Assembly: GCA_004297235.1 (NCBI GenBank)
Contig: SCUR01000398.1
Coordinates: 1 to 5,494, forward strand
Source of the DNA: Candidatus Manganitrophaceae bacterium
GTDB taxonomy: Bacteria > Nitrospirota > Nitrospiria > SBBL01 > Manganitrophaceae
Direction: 5' to 3'
DNA: 5,494 bases
The notes beneath the pieces were generated by a model. The model made no database searches. It saw only the letters and a program-made list of their open reading frames with translations, and had not been told where the DNA came from. A program made the translations under genes and the position numbers. Below, in pieces: positions 1 to 5,364 of this stretch. Numbering within the stretch: the first letter of the stretch is position 1; each line of letters opens with the position of its first letter.

Positions 1-1118
1 AGCTTAAGACCATATTCATGCTCCACCTCGTGAACATCGGCCCAGGGATCATAGAGATGGACATTGGCATTGTACTGTTTTAATTCCTGAACGATGTCGA
101 CGACGCGGGTGTTCCGGATGTCGGGACAATTTTCTTTGAAGGTCAGGCCAAGGATGAGAATATTGCTTGCAACCACGGGGATCCCTTTTTTGGTCATCAG
201 CTTCACGACCTGCCCCGCGACATGGCTCCCCATACCATCATTGATCCGCCGTCCGGCCAGGATCACTTCCGGGTGATAGCCGACCTCCTGCGCCTTGTGC
301 GTCAAGTAATACGGATCGACGCCGATGCAGTGGCCGCCGACCAATCCCGGCGAGAACTTGAGGAAGTTCCATTTCGTGCCGGCCGCCTTCAACACCGCTT
401 CCGTGTCGATCCCAAGACGGTTGAAGAGGAGGGAGAGCTCGTTGATGAGAGCGATATTGACGTCCCGCTGCGTGTTCTCGATCACTTTCGCCGCCTCAGC
501 GACCCGGATCGACTCCGCACGGTGGGTCCCGGCAACAATGATCGACCGGTAAACGGAATCGATTATCTCCAACGCTTCCGGCGTCGAGCCGGAGACGACC
601 TTGAGGATTTTCGTGACGGTATGCTCTTTATCCCCCGGATTGATCCGCTCCGGAGAGTAGCCGGCGAAGAAGTCGCGGTTGAATTTTAGCCCCGATTTCT
701 CCTCCAAAATCGGCACGCAGATCTCCTCGGTGACGCCGGGGTAGACGGTCGATTCATAAACGACGATGTCCCCTTTTTTGAGAATCGATCCGACACTCTC
801 GGTCGCCTTGACCACCGGGGTCAGATCGGGGCGTTTGTGTGCATCAATCGGCGTCGGGACGGTCACAATGAAGAAGTTGCACTCTTTGATCCCTTGCCGG
901 TCGGTCGCGTAGGTAAGCTTTTTCGCCGCGCGAAGGGCCTCTTCCGTGACTTCCAGGGTGGCGTCGAATCCTTTCTGGAGCGATTCGATCCGTTTTACAT
1001 TGATATCAAATCCGACCGTGTTGAACTTTTTTCCAAATTCAACCGCCAGCGGGAGGCCGACATACCCCAAGCCGATCACGGCTATCCGGATCCGATCTTC
1101 CAATTTGGTCGCTGTCAT
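1..1118 (-). CDS. tviB: UDP-N-acetyl-D-hexosamine 6-dehydrogenase, TviB/WbpO family (3' end off window)
   Basis: This cytoplasmic NAD-dependent enzyme oxidises C6 of a UDP-N-acetylhexosamine (UDP-GlcNAc or UDP-GalNAc) in two steps to the uronic acid, a precursor for capsule, O-antigen or exopolysaccharide. The 372 codons present show the N-terminal Rossmann motif GLGYVGLPLA (about residues 16-25), the segments VPTPID and ESTVYPG, YSPERINPGDK, and the helix AAKVIENTQRD with catalytic-type Lys211. The active-site motif GGHCIGVDPYYL carries nucleophile Cys264 and Asp268. The C-terminal UDP-binding domain begins around FKENCPDIRNTR (Phe327). The family is about 425 residues, so roughly the last 50 lie beyond base 1. 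The ATG at 1118 is supported by GAGGGG five bases upstream and by the usual family N-terminus. It lies 83 bases downstream of the pepF stop in the same orientation. The match to TviB is strong throughout; the exact hexosamine epimer used cannot be read from sequence alone. Confidence 0.95.
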   Translation of the reverse strand, partial: MTATKLEDRIRIAVIGLGYVGLPLAVEFGKKFNTVGFDINVKRIESLQKGFDATLEVTEEALRAAKKLTYATDRQGIKECNFFIVTVPTPIDAHKRPDLTPVVKATESVGSILKKGDIVVYESTVYPGVTEEICVPILEEKSGLKFNRDFFAGYSPERINPGDKEHTVTKILKVVSGSTPEALEIIDSVYRSIIVAGTHRAESIRVAEAAKVIENTQRDVNIALINELSLLFNRLGIDTEAVLKAAGTKWNFLKFSPGLVGGHCIGVDPYYLTHKAQEVGYHPEVILAGRRINDGMGSHVAGQVVKLMTKKGIPVVASNILILGLTFKENCPDIRNTRVVDIVQELKQYNANVHLYDPWADVHEVEHEYGLK

Positions 1119-1123
1119 CGTTT

Positions 1124-1129
1124 CCCCTC
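1124..1129 (-). promoter_or_regulatory. Shine-Dalgarno of the dehydrogenase gene
   Basis: On the minus strand GAGGGG stands five bases before the ATG at 1118. It fixes the start of the dehydrogenase and argues that the gene is translated independently of pepF. Confidence 0.75.
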
Positions 1130-1143
1130 TCGATTTTCGGAGA

Positions 1144-1184
1144 AGTCTATCAAAAGTTCAAAGAGTTGTCCAAGAATATGTCAA
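1144..1184 (-). promoter_or_regulatory. Possible sigma70-type promoter for the dehydrogenase
   Basis: The 83-base gap after pepF contains a perfect TTGACA (1179-1184, minus strand), but the hexamer 17 bases downstream (TTGAAC) is a poor -10. A second pairing, TTGGAC (1168-1173) with TAGACT (1144-1149) at 18-base spacing, is somewhat better. Either would start a transcript just upstream of the Shine-Dalgarno. No terminator-like hairpin was seen in the gap, so read-through from pepF is equally possible. Confidence 0.3.
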
Positions 1185-1201
1185 AACAAGCAGCGCCTCG
1201 A

Positions 1202-3001
1202 TCAAGCAGACGTCCCGGAAGCAAGACGCTCGGCCTCTTCCACCATTTGCTCCAGGAAGCGGAGCCCCCCCTGCCAGAAATCGCGTGTCGTGATATCCAT
1301 CCCGATCGTTTCCTGAATCAGCCGATCGGGGCGTTGCGAGCCGCCGGCCGAGAGGAGGGCAAGATATTTTGGGACAAAGACTGTTCGCTCTTCCAAATAC
1401 TTTTGATACAAAGCGAGGACAAGAAGATGTCCGAACGCGTAGGCATACGTATAAAAAGGAGAATGAATGAAATGGGAGATATACATCCACCACCAGCGAT
1501 AGTCGTCGGTGAGGGTCACGGAGTCCCCGAACATCGCGCGATTCTCGGAGAGCCAGAGCTGATTGATCCGATCGGGACTCAGCTCTCCTTCGGTCCGCCG
1601 CGCCGCATGCGCCTTCTGCTCGAAACGACAGAGGACCACCTGTCGGAAAATGGTCGCGAAGCTCTCCTCCAATTTCTCCATCAGAAGCGCGAGCGTTCTT
1701 TTCGGATCTCGCTCCTGGCCCTTCAATCGATGGAAAACGAGCATCTCGGCAAAGACGCTGGCGGTCTCCGCGGTGGTAAGCGGGGTATCGAAGTTGAAGT
1801 AGTTTTGCCGGCGCGACAGCCACTGATGGACCCCATGCCCAAGTTCATGCGCCAGGGTCATTACATCGCGCGGAGTTCCTAAGTAATTAATAAAGACGTA
1901 TGGATGAACGCTCGGGACGGTGCCGTGGCTGAAGGCCCCTCCCCGCTTGCCGGGGCGGACGGGAGCGTCGATCCACTGCTTCTCGAAAAAAAGCGATGCA
2001 GTCTCGGCGACCTTCGGAGAAAAATCGGTAAAAGCCGAGAGGACCTGTTCCTTCGCCTCCTGAAACGAGATCGCCTCCGATGCCATATCCAAGGGGGCGT
2101 ACCGGTCATAGTCGTAGAGAAGATCCAACCCCAACCGCTTTTTCTTCAGACGATAATAGCGGGCCACCAGCCCGTAATAAGCTTCACAGGAGGCCAGGAG
2201 CGCATCGACCGCCGCAGGGTCGATCTCGTTGGATAAATTCCGGGCGGCCATCGGATCGGGGAAACGGCGCAGGCGGTCGTCGCTGGCATGATCGGCGACG
2301 ATCTGATTGAAGATGAAGGTGAAGAGCGGCGCATTCCGCTCCAACCCCTCGGTAAGCCCTTTGGCCGCCGCCCGCCTGGTTTCGCGCCGCGGATCATAAA
2401 GCAGGGCGAGCGCCTCCTGCTCGGTCAGCGGCTTTTTCTCCCCCTCGCTCTCCACGGCGAATCGGATCTGGTTGATCGTCTCGTCAAAGAGCCGCTGAAA
2501 AGCGCGGACGCCGGTGTTGGACTTTTCCTCTAAAATTTTTTCCTCGGCTTCCGAGAGACGATACGGCGCCCATTTGCCGATCGACTCCAGGAAATGACGA
2601 TACTCCGATAACTCCGGCGCCTCGATCCACTCCCGGGCCCGCTTCTCCGGGACGGCCGTCCATTCCAATTCAAAAAAGAGAAGATGCTTCTGCAACTCGC
2701 TGAAGCGCTCTTGAACCCGCTGCAGCAGCGCCCCGTGTCGGGGATTTTGCGTATCGGCGGCAAAAACAAGATAGGCATAGGAGAGCACCCGATCGATCCC
2801 CTCGCGGATCGCTTCGAGCGCTCGAAGCGTCTCAAAAAGCTCTTTGACCGTCGGCTCTCCCGAAATAAGGCGTCCCCGGTGCTCTTTTTCAAATGCCTCG
2901 GCCCGTTGAAGCGCGGCCTGCAGATCGGCTTCGATCTGCGGATCATTGATACCCCGATAAAGATCGGTCAGGTTCCAGGTGGGCGGCTCTGGACGGCTCA
3001 C
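1202..3001 (-). CDS. pepF: Oligoendopeptidase F, M3 family zinc metallopeptidase
   Basis: This probable cytoplasmic zinc peptidase cleaves short oligopeptides, in peptide recycling or signal-peptide turnover. With a GTG start at 3001 it has 599 residues, the normal length for the PepF/M3 clade. The N-terminus WNLTDLY is typical of PepF. A helical N-terminal domain covers about residues 1-190 and the M3 catalytic domain follows to near the end. The zinc site is HELGHGVHQ (His385, Glu386, His389), with third ligand Glu412 in TTAETASVFAEM. The Tyr-rich substrate-binding segment SHFIHSPFYTYAYAFG lies near residues 509-524. The GTG is preferred because GAGGGAGAG stands about seven bases upstream and the family rarely extends further. 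An in-frame ATG at 3046 would add 15 residues but has no ribosome binding site. There is no signal peptide and the frame is intact. It may be cotranscribed with the 56-codon frame ending 10 bases upstream. Physiological substrates are unknown. Confidence 0.95.
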   Translation of the reverse strand: MSRPEPPTWNLTDLYRGINDPQIEADLQAALQRAEAFEKEHRGRLISGEPTVKELFETLRALEAIREGIDRVLSYAYLVFAADTQNPRHGALLQRVQERFSELQKHLLFFELEWTAVPEKRAREWIEAPELSEYRHFLESIGKWAPYRLSEAEEKILEEKSNTGVRAFQRLFDETINQIRFAVESEGEKKPLTEQEALALLYDPRRETRRAAAKGLTEGLERNAPLFTFIFNQIVADHASDDRLRRFPDPMAARNLSNEIDPAAVDALLASCEAYYGLVARYYRLKKKRLGLDLLYDYDRYAPLDMASEAISFQEAKEQVLSAFTDFSPKVAETASLFFEKQWIDAPVRPGKRGGAFSHGTVPSVHPYVFINYLGTPRDVMTLAHELGHGVHQWLSRRQNYFNFDTPLTTAETASVFAEMLVFHRLKGQERDPKRTLALLMEKLEESFATIFRQVVLCRFEQKAHAARRTEGELSPDRINQLWLSENRAMFGDSVTLTDDYRWWWMYISHFIHSPFYTYAYAFGHLLVLALYQKYLEERTVFVPKYLALLSAGGSQRPDRLIQETIGMDITTRDFWQGGLRFLEQMVEEAERLASGTSA

Positions 3002-3005
3002 TGTC

Positions 3006-3014
3006 TCTCCCTCA
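3006..3014 (-). promoter_or_regulatory. Shine-Dalgarno deciding the pepF GTG start
   Basis: The minus strand reads TGAGGGAGAGACAGTG here. GAGGGAG gives a good ribosome binding site for the GTG at 3001 and overlaps the TGA stop of the upstream 56-codon frame. The longer ATG start at 3046 has no purine-rich sequence before it. Confidence 0.6.
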
Positions 3015-3182
3015 CTCTTTCCATGAACAAATTTTAGAATTAACATAACACAAACCGGCTGAAGCCTGAAACATCAAAAATAGACTTTGTTTCTCCAGAA
3101 TAACGGCTCGCTCGATAAAATACAGGATATTGCCGATTGAATACCTCGTTTCATTTTCTTTAAAGTGATGAATACGAATCAT
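3012..3182 (-). CDS. Possible small protein or leader ORF upstream of pepF (56 aa)
   Basis: This 56-codon frame starts with ATG at 3182, preceded by TTGGAGG with four bases spacing, the strongest ribosome binding site in the window. It ends at TGA 3012-3014, 10 bases before the pepF GTG, and its stop overlaps the pepF Shine-Dalgarno, an arrangement that would couple translation. The product begins MIRIHHFKENETRYSIGN, has a modestly hydrophobic middle (ILYFIERAVILEKQSLFLMF) and two cysteines near the end. I recognise no family. The DNA is more A+T-rich than the flanking genes, so it could equally be untranslated leader in which a short frame is open by chance. An in-frame GTG at 3209 would add nine residues but lacks a good binding site. 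The -10-like TTTAAT at 3222-3227 has no convincing -35 partner. Confidence 0.35.
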   Translation of the reverse strand: MIRIHHFKENETRYSIGNILYFIERAVILEKQSLFLMFQASAGLCYVNSKICSWKE

Positions 3183-3186
3183 TGAA

Positions 3187-3193
3187 CCTCCAA
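3187..3193 (-). promoter_or_regulatory. Strong Shine-Dalgarno before the 56-codon ORF
   Basis: TTGGAGG on the minus strand, four bases before the ATG at 3182, is nearly full complementarity to the 16S rRNA tail. It is the main reason to take the small frame seriously. Confidence 0.5.
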
Positions 3194-3232
3194 GAACACC
3201 CTGCTCCACCGTTGTTCAAGCATTAAATATTT

Positions 3233-3260
3233 TTGCTCTTCCAGCGCCTGCTCCGATAAT
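3233..3260 (+). promoter_or_regulatory. Candidate promoter for the two-gene exported-protein operon
   Basis: TTGCTC (3233-3238) and GATAAT (3255-3260) are separated by 16 bases. The -10 matches five of six consensus positions, the -35 only three. Transcription would start near 3267, giving a leader of about 47 bases to the TTG at 3314. If correct, the ATG at 3259 lies inside the -10 box and is not in the transcript. Confidence 0.35.
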
Positions 3261-3269
3261 GGCCGCTGG
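3241..3269 (+). repeat. Inverted repeat (CCAGCG / CGCTGG) in the divergent intergenic region
   Basis: CCAGCG (3241-3246) pairs with CGCTGG (3264-3269). Adding CC/GG with a one-base bulge gives an eight-pair stem and a loop of about 12 bases. On the plus strand it is followed by CATTATTTTT, so it superficially resembles a terminator, but no plus-strand gene lies upstream. It overlaps the candidate promoter, so it could be an operator or coincidence. Confidence 0.4.
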
Positions 3270-3301
3270 CATTATTTTTGCCCAATTATTACGTCGAACC
3301 C

Positions 3302-3309
3302 GGGGGGGG
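3302..3309 (+). repeat. Run of eight Gs at the 5' end of the first exported-protein gene
   Basis: Eight consecutive Gs lie four bases before the TTG at 3314 (sequence CCC, G8, ATCG, TTG). The run can serve as a wobble-paired Shine-Dalgarno. It also sits where the ATG frame from 3259 and the frame of the gene are one base out of register. Runs like this are prone to slippage and to sequencing error. Confidence 0.9.
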
Positions 3310-3313
3310 ATCG

Positions 3314-4303
3314 TTGCCTTTCTTTATTCTCTTTTTCATTATTGCCGCGCTTCCTGTCGAGGGATGGTCCCAAACAAGCGACTTCTTCAGCAATACGCAA
3401 GGGATCGACCGGCTCTCCACCGGTTCGACCGGCTCCTGTCCCAACTGCCCCGGCTTTAATCCCGACCGGTTGATCCGCCACTCAGGGATCGATCCGGACG
3501 GCAGCGGCCCGATCTCCTTCTCTCAGAGTATCAGCACAACGGCCCCCTCGCTCGGTGGAACGGTGGAGGGTCCCTTTTTTAATCTTTTGGGGCCGGGAGC
3601 GGTGACCGACAACATGTTCGGTATGATCTCCCGAGCAGGGGCCGATCCAGCCAAGTGCGGCATCGATGTCACCGGGGCGGGAACCCTGCCGACGTCGACC
3701 GGCTTGAATTGCGGCGACATTCGTTTCAATCGAACAAGCCAACTGGTGACGGTCCCCAATACCCCCGGCACGGAAGGCCTAACTTCGCTGGTCACTCAGC
3801 CGGCCGTTTTTTCCGGAGATTTTTTCCCTTCGACCGACGACCATCTTGGAATCAACCTCACCCATACGTTCATCCGAAGCCGGACAACAGCTCCCCTCCA
3901 ATCGGGCGATTTATCGGTGACCTGCGCGCCGGGCGCATTCACCTGCTTGGGAAGCCGCGAGCAGCTTCGCCAGATCACGCCAATGATGATAGGAGCCGCC
4001 GGAACGCTCGATTCGCCCGGAGCCGGAGAAAACCGTTTTGTCCAGACCTTCGAGTGGCACTCGAGCAGCAACGCGGGAGATTCGTTTACCGCACCGACCG
4101 TTCAATGGAGCTTGGAATTGAATGATTCGATCCGGGAGACCGATCAGCAGCCGGGCATGCAGAGCGGCCTCCTCTCGGGGACCTTTAACTACAATACTCC
4201 AGGGAACTTTCCCTCTCTGGCCATTCCGTTCGTGAGAAGCTCCACCGACCTCTGCAGAGGGGTGGCCGGAACGGAGGGAACCTGTATCGTGATTCCTCAA
4301 TAG
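3314..4303 (+). CDS. Exported cysteine-paired protein of unknown function (first of a tandem pair)
   Basis: I recognise no family. From TTG at 3314 there are 329 residues. The N-terminus is a hydrophobic export segment (PFFILFFIIAALPVEGWSQ) with likely signal peptidase cleavage near GWS/Q. The mature part is rich in Gly, Ser, Thr and Pro and looks mainly beta-stranded. Eight cysteines form local pairs: 42/45, 115/133, 204/211 and 314/324, suggesting disulfides in the periplasm or outside the cell. The start is uncertain: TTG at 3314 has the G8 run as a possible ribosome binding site but gives a leader without positive charge; TTG at 3278 adds 12 residues with no binding site; the ATG at 3259 is in another frame and joins only if the G run changes by one base. 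The gene ends eight bases before the next ATG, so the two are surely cotranscribed. The region after Cys204 resembles the neighbour, suggesting duplication. Confidence 0.8.
   Translation: MPFFILFFIIAALPVEGWSQTSDFFSNTQGIDRLSTGSTGSCPNCPGFNPDRLIRHSGIDPDGSGPISFSQSISTTAPSLGGTVEGPFFNLLGPGAVTDNMFGMISRAGADPAKCGIDVTGAGTLPTSTGLNCGDIRFNRTSQLVTVPNTPGTEGLTSLVTQPAVFSGDFFPSTDDHLGINLTHTFIRSRTTAPLQSGDLSVTCAPGAFTCLGSREQLRQITPMMIGAAGTLDSPGAGENRFVQTFEWHSSSNAGDSFTAPTVQWSLELNDSIRETDQQPGMQSGLLSGTFNYNTPGNFPSLAIPFVRSSTDLCRGVAGTEGTCIVIPQ
3405..3435 (+). repeat. 11-bp direct repeat with 20-bp period inside the first exported-protein gene
   Basis: TCGACCGGCTC occurs at 3405-3415 and again at 3425-3435; CGACCGG recurs at 3463-3469. 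The 20-base period is not a multiple of three, so the copies are read in different frames (IDRL versus STGS). Between them CCGGT-TCG-ACCGG forms a small inverted repeat. Confidence 0.6.
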
Positions 4304-4309
4304 AGAGAG
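4303..4309 (+). promoter_or_regulatory. Shine-Dalgarno of the second exported-protein gene, overlapping the upstream stop
   Basis: GAGAGAG begins with the last base of the upstream TAG stop and ends two bases before the ATG at 4312. It is purine-rich rather than perfect. Its overlap with the stop suggests that ribosomes finishing the first gene reinitiate on the second. Confidence 0.5.
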
Positions 4310-4311
4310 CA

Positions 4312-5226
4312 ATGGATCGCAGACGCCTCAAATGGGCCTTTTATACTATCGTACTCACTCTCTTTTTCCTGACTTCTCGAATGGCCGTCGCCACCGAATC
4401 GAACACTCGGACCGTCACGAGCCAAGGGCAAAATCTCCTGACCAACAATTCAAACTGCTCCGGGAACGGAGGGGCCCTCTGTCAGGGAGCGGCGCAGAAC
4501 GGCGGAATCACCTTGAATATCAATGGCGGCTCGCTCAACTTTCACCTCTGCAGTCAGGGAATCGCCCCGGATCCGACCGATCTCCCTTGCCGGGTCGCCC
4601 CTCCGATGATCCCGCCGGGAGCCGACACCCAGGTCGGCACGGGACTCAACCCGATCGCAGTGAATGATAATGGAAATCCCGTCACATTCGGCGGGCCGAC
4701 GAATGATCCAATTCCGTCGGGATCGAGCAATGTCATGATTCCTGGATTTCTGGTTCACGGTCCCTTGGGGGAGCAGACCCTTCGGTGCCTTTCCGAAGTG
4801 ACGTGCGGCTCCGGAACCACACAAAACATCATTACCCATTTTCAATCGTTCCGATCGGTTCCACTTGGAGCGGCAACGATTCCTTCCGGTGCACCTTGCA
4901 CCCAAACCCGATGTAACCATATCGAATTCTCGATCGACCAGCAGATGCTGGGCGACGGGGCTGCACAATCGCCTTTTAAAATCGATTACTCCATCGATTC
5001 CAAAACCGATTCGAACGGTCGAATGATCTCGGCCGCCGGAAGCTGGGCGCAAACCTGCAGCACGGGGGGATGCACCAGCGGCGCGGGGACATTCACCGTG
5101 ACCGAACCGCTCGGCGGTTTTTCCGCCGGTTCCACCGGCTTTGTCACCATTACCAACTCGACAACCGGATGCCCTGCCGGGAGCCTCGTCGATCCCTTCC
5201 ATCAAAACGGAGTCAGTTGCCGCTGA
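4312..5226 (+). CDS. Exported protein with six local cysteine pairs, unknown function (second of a tandem pair)
   Basis: I recognise no family. The 304-residue product has a textbook Sec signal peptide: charged MDRRRLK, hydrophobic WAFYTIVLTLFFLTS, and cleavage after AVA (residue 27). The mature chain, about 277 residues, is Gly/Ser/Thr/Asn-rich with probable beta structure. It has 12 cysteines in six neighbouring pairs: 49/57, 80/93, 159/165, 196/201, 249/254 and 287/303. The even number and pairing point to disulfide-closed loops in an oxidising compartment. No CxxCH heme site, lipobox, LPxTG or transmembrane helix was found in the mature part. The ATG at 4312 is preceded by AGAGAG in the eight-base gap after the upstream stop, so translation is probably coupled. 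The segment with LGAA, GD, YS and GRMIS resembles the upstream gene at matching spacing. Possible roles include an adhesin, a structural surface protein or part of an envelope complex, but no evidence selects one. Confidence 0.85.
   Translation: MDRRRLKWAFYTIVLTLFFLTSRMAVATESNTRTVTSQGQNLLTNNSNCSGNGGALCQGAAQNGGITLNINGGSLNFHLCSQGIAPDPTDLPCRVAPPMIPPGADTQVGTGLNPIAVNDNGNPVTFGGPTNDPIPSGSSNVMIPGFLVHGPLGEQTLRCLSEVTCGSGTTQNIITHFQSFRSVPLGAATIPSGAPCTQTRCNHIEFSIDQQMLGDGAAQSPFKIDYSIDSKTDSNGRMISAAGSWAQTCSTGGCTSGAGTFTVTEPLGGFSAGSTGFVTITNSTTGCPAGSLVDPFHQNGVSCR
5112..5139 (+). repeat. Two overlapping, mutually exclusive hairpins near the 3' end of the second exported-protein gene
   Basis: CGGCGG-TTTTT-CCGCCG (5112-5128) and GCCGG-TTCCA-CCGGC (5125-5139) share a strand, so only one can form at a time. 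They lie inside codons for Gly/Ser-rich sequence, which favours such GC-rich repeats, so function is doubtful. Confidence 0.5.
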
Positions 5227-5295
5227 CATTCGGCGCAACTTCTCTTTTCGCTCTCTTTCATCCCAACGTCCGATCATTATTTTTTTATTGAAGCC

Positions 5296-5353
5296 TTGTC
5301 GTCGAAAGTATTCCGTAGGATTATTTGACAGGATTTCGATTAAGAGGTACGCT
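5296..5353 (+). promoter_or_regulatory. Candidate promoters for the lipoprotein gene
   Basis: Two overlapping possibilities exist. TTGTCG (5296-5301) with GATTAT (5319-5324) at 17-base spacing would give a leader of about 30 bases containing AAGAGG. TTGACA (5325-5330) with TACGCT (5348-5353), also 17 bases apart, has a perfect -35 and a weak -10, and would start the RNA only a few bases before the ATG at 5365. No terminator hairpin was found after the preceding gene; only a T-rich stretch at 5279-5287. Confidence 0.35.
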
Positions 5354-5364
5354 TTTTTAGTACC
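5346..5364 (+). repeat. Small inverted repeat GGTAC / GTACC abutting the lipoprotein start codon
   Basis: GGTAC (5346-5350) pairs with GTACC (5360-5364) around a nine-base loop, GCTTTTTTA, ending directly before the ATG. The 5' arm takes the last two bases of the only Shine-Dalgarno-like sequence, AAGAGG (5342-5347), which otherwise stands 17 bases from the start, too far for normal use. Confidence 0.5.

Noticed and set aside
222..689. 155-residue plus-strand open frame opposite the dehydrogenase
   Set aside because: The minus strand here encodes unmistakable TviB-type motifs, including the catalytic GGHCIGVDP.
837..1316. 159-residue plus-strand open frame spanning the dehydrogenase start and the pepF end
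   Set aside because: Antisense to two well-supported genes, with a composition typical of frame shadows and no ribosome binding site.
1166..1882. 238-residue plus-strand open frame antisense to pepF
   Set aside because: It lies opposite the 3' third of a clearly conserved peptidase gene; the product has no recognisable domain and the openness follows from the codon bias of the real gene.
3241..3280. Rho-independent terminator
   Set aside because: The stem plus T-run resembles one on the plus strand, but no plus-strand gene ends upstream, and on the minus strand there is no T-run after the stem.
3437..3448. CPNC in the first exported protein as a c-type heme or thioredoxin-like site
   Set aside because: The motif is followed by Pro, not His, so it is not CxxCH; the surroundings show no thioredoxin fold signature and it fits the pattern of local cysteine pairs.
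3259..3459. 66-residue frame from ATG 3259 as a separate gene
   Set aside because: After the G run it only shadows the exported-protein gene in another frame; only its first 17 codons are of interest, as a possible shifted leader.
4450..5277. 275-residue minus-strand open frame antisense to the second exported-protein gene
   Set aside because: The plus strand has a perfect signal peptide, good spacing behind the previous gene and ordered cysteine pairs; the antisense product is Arg/Gly-rich with no domain, as expected of a shadow.
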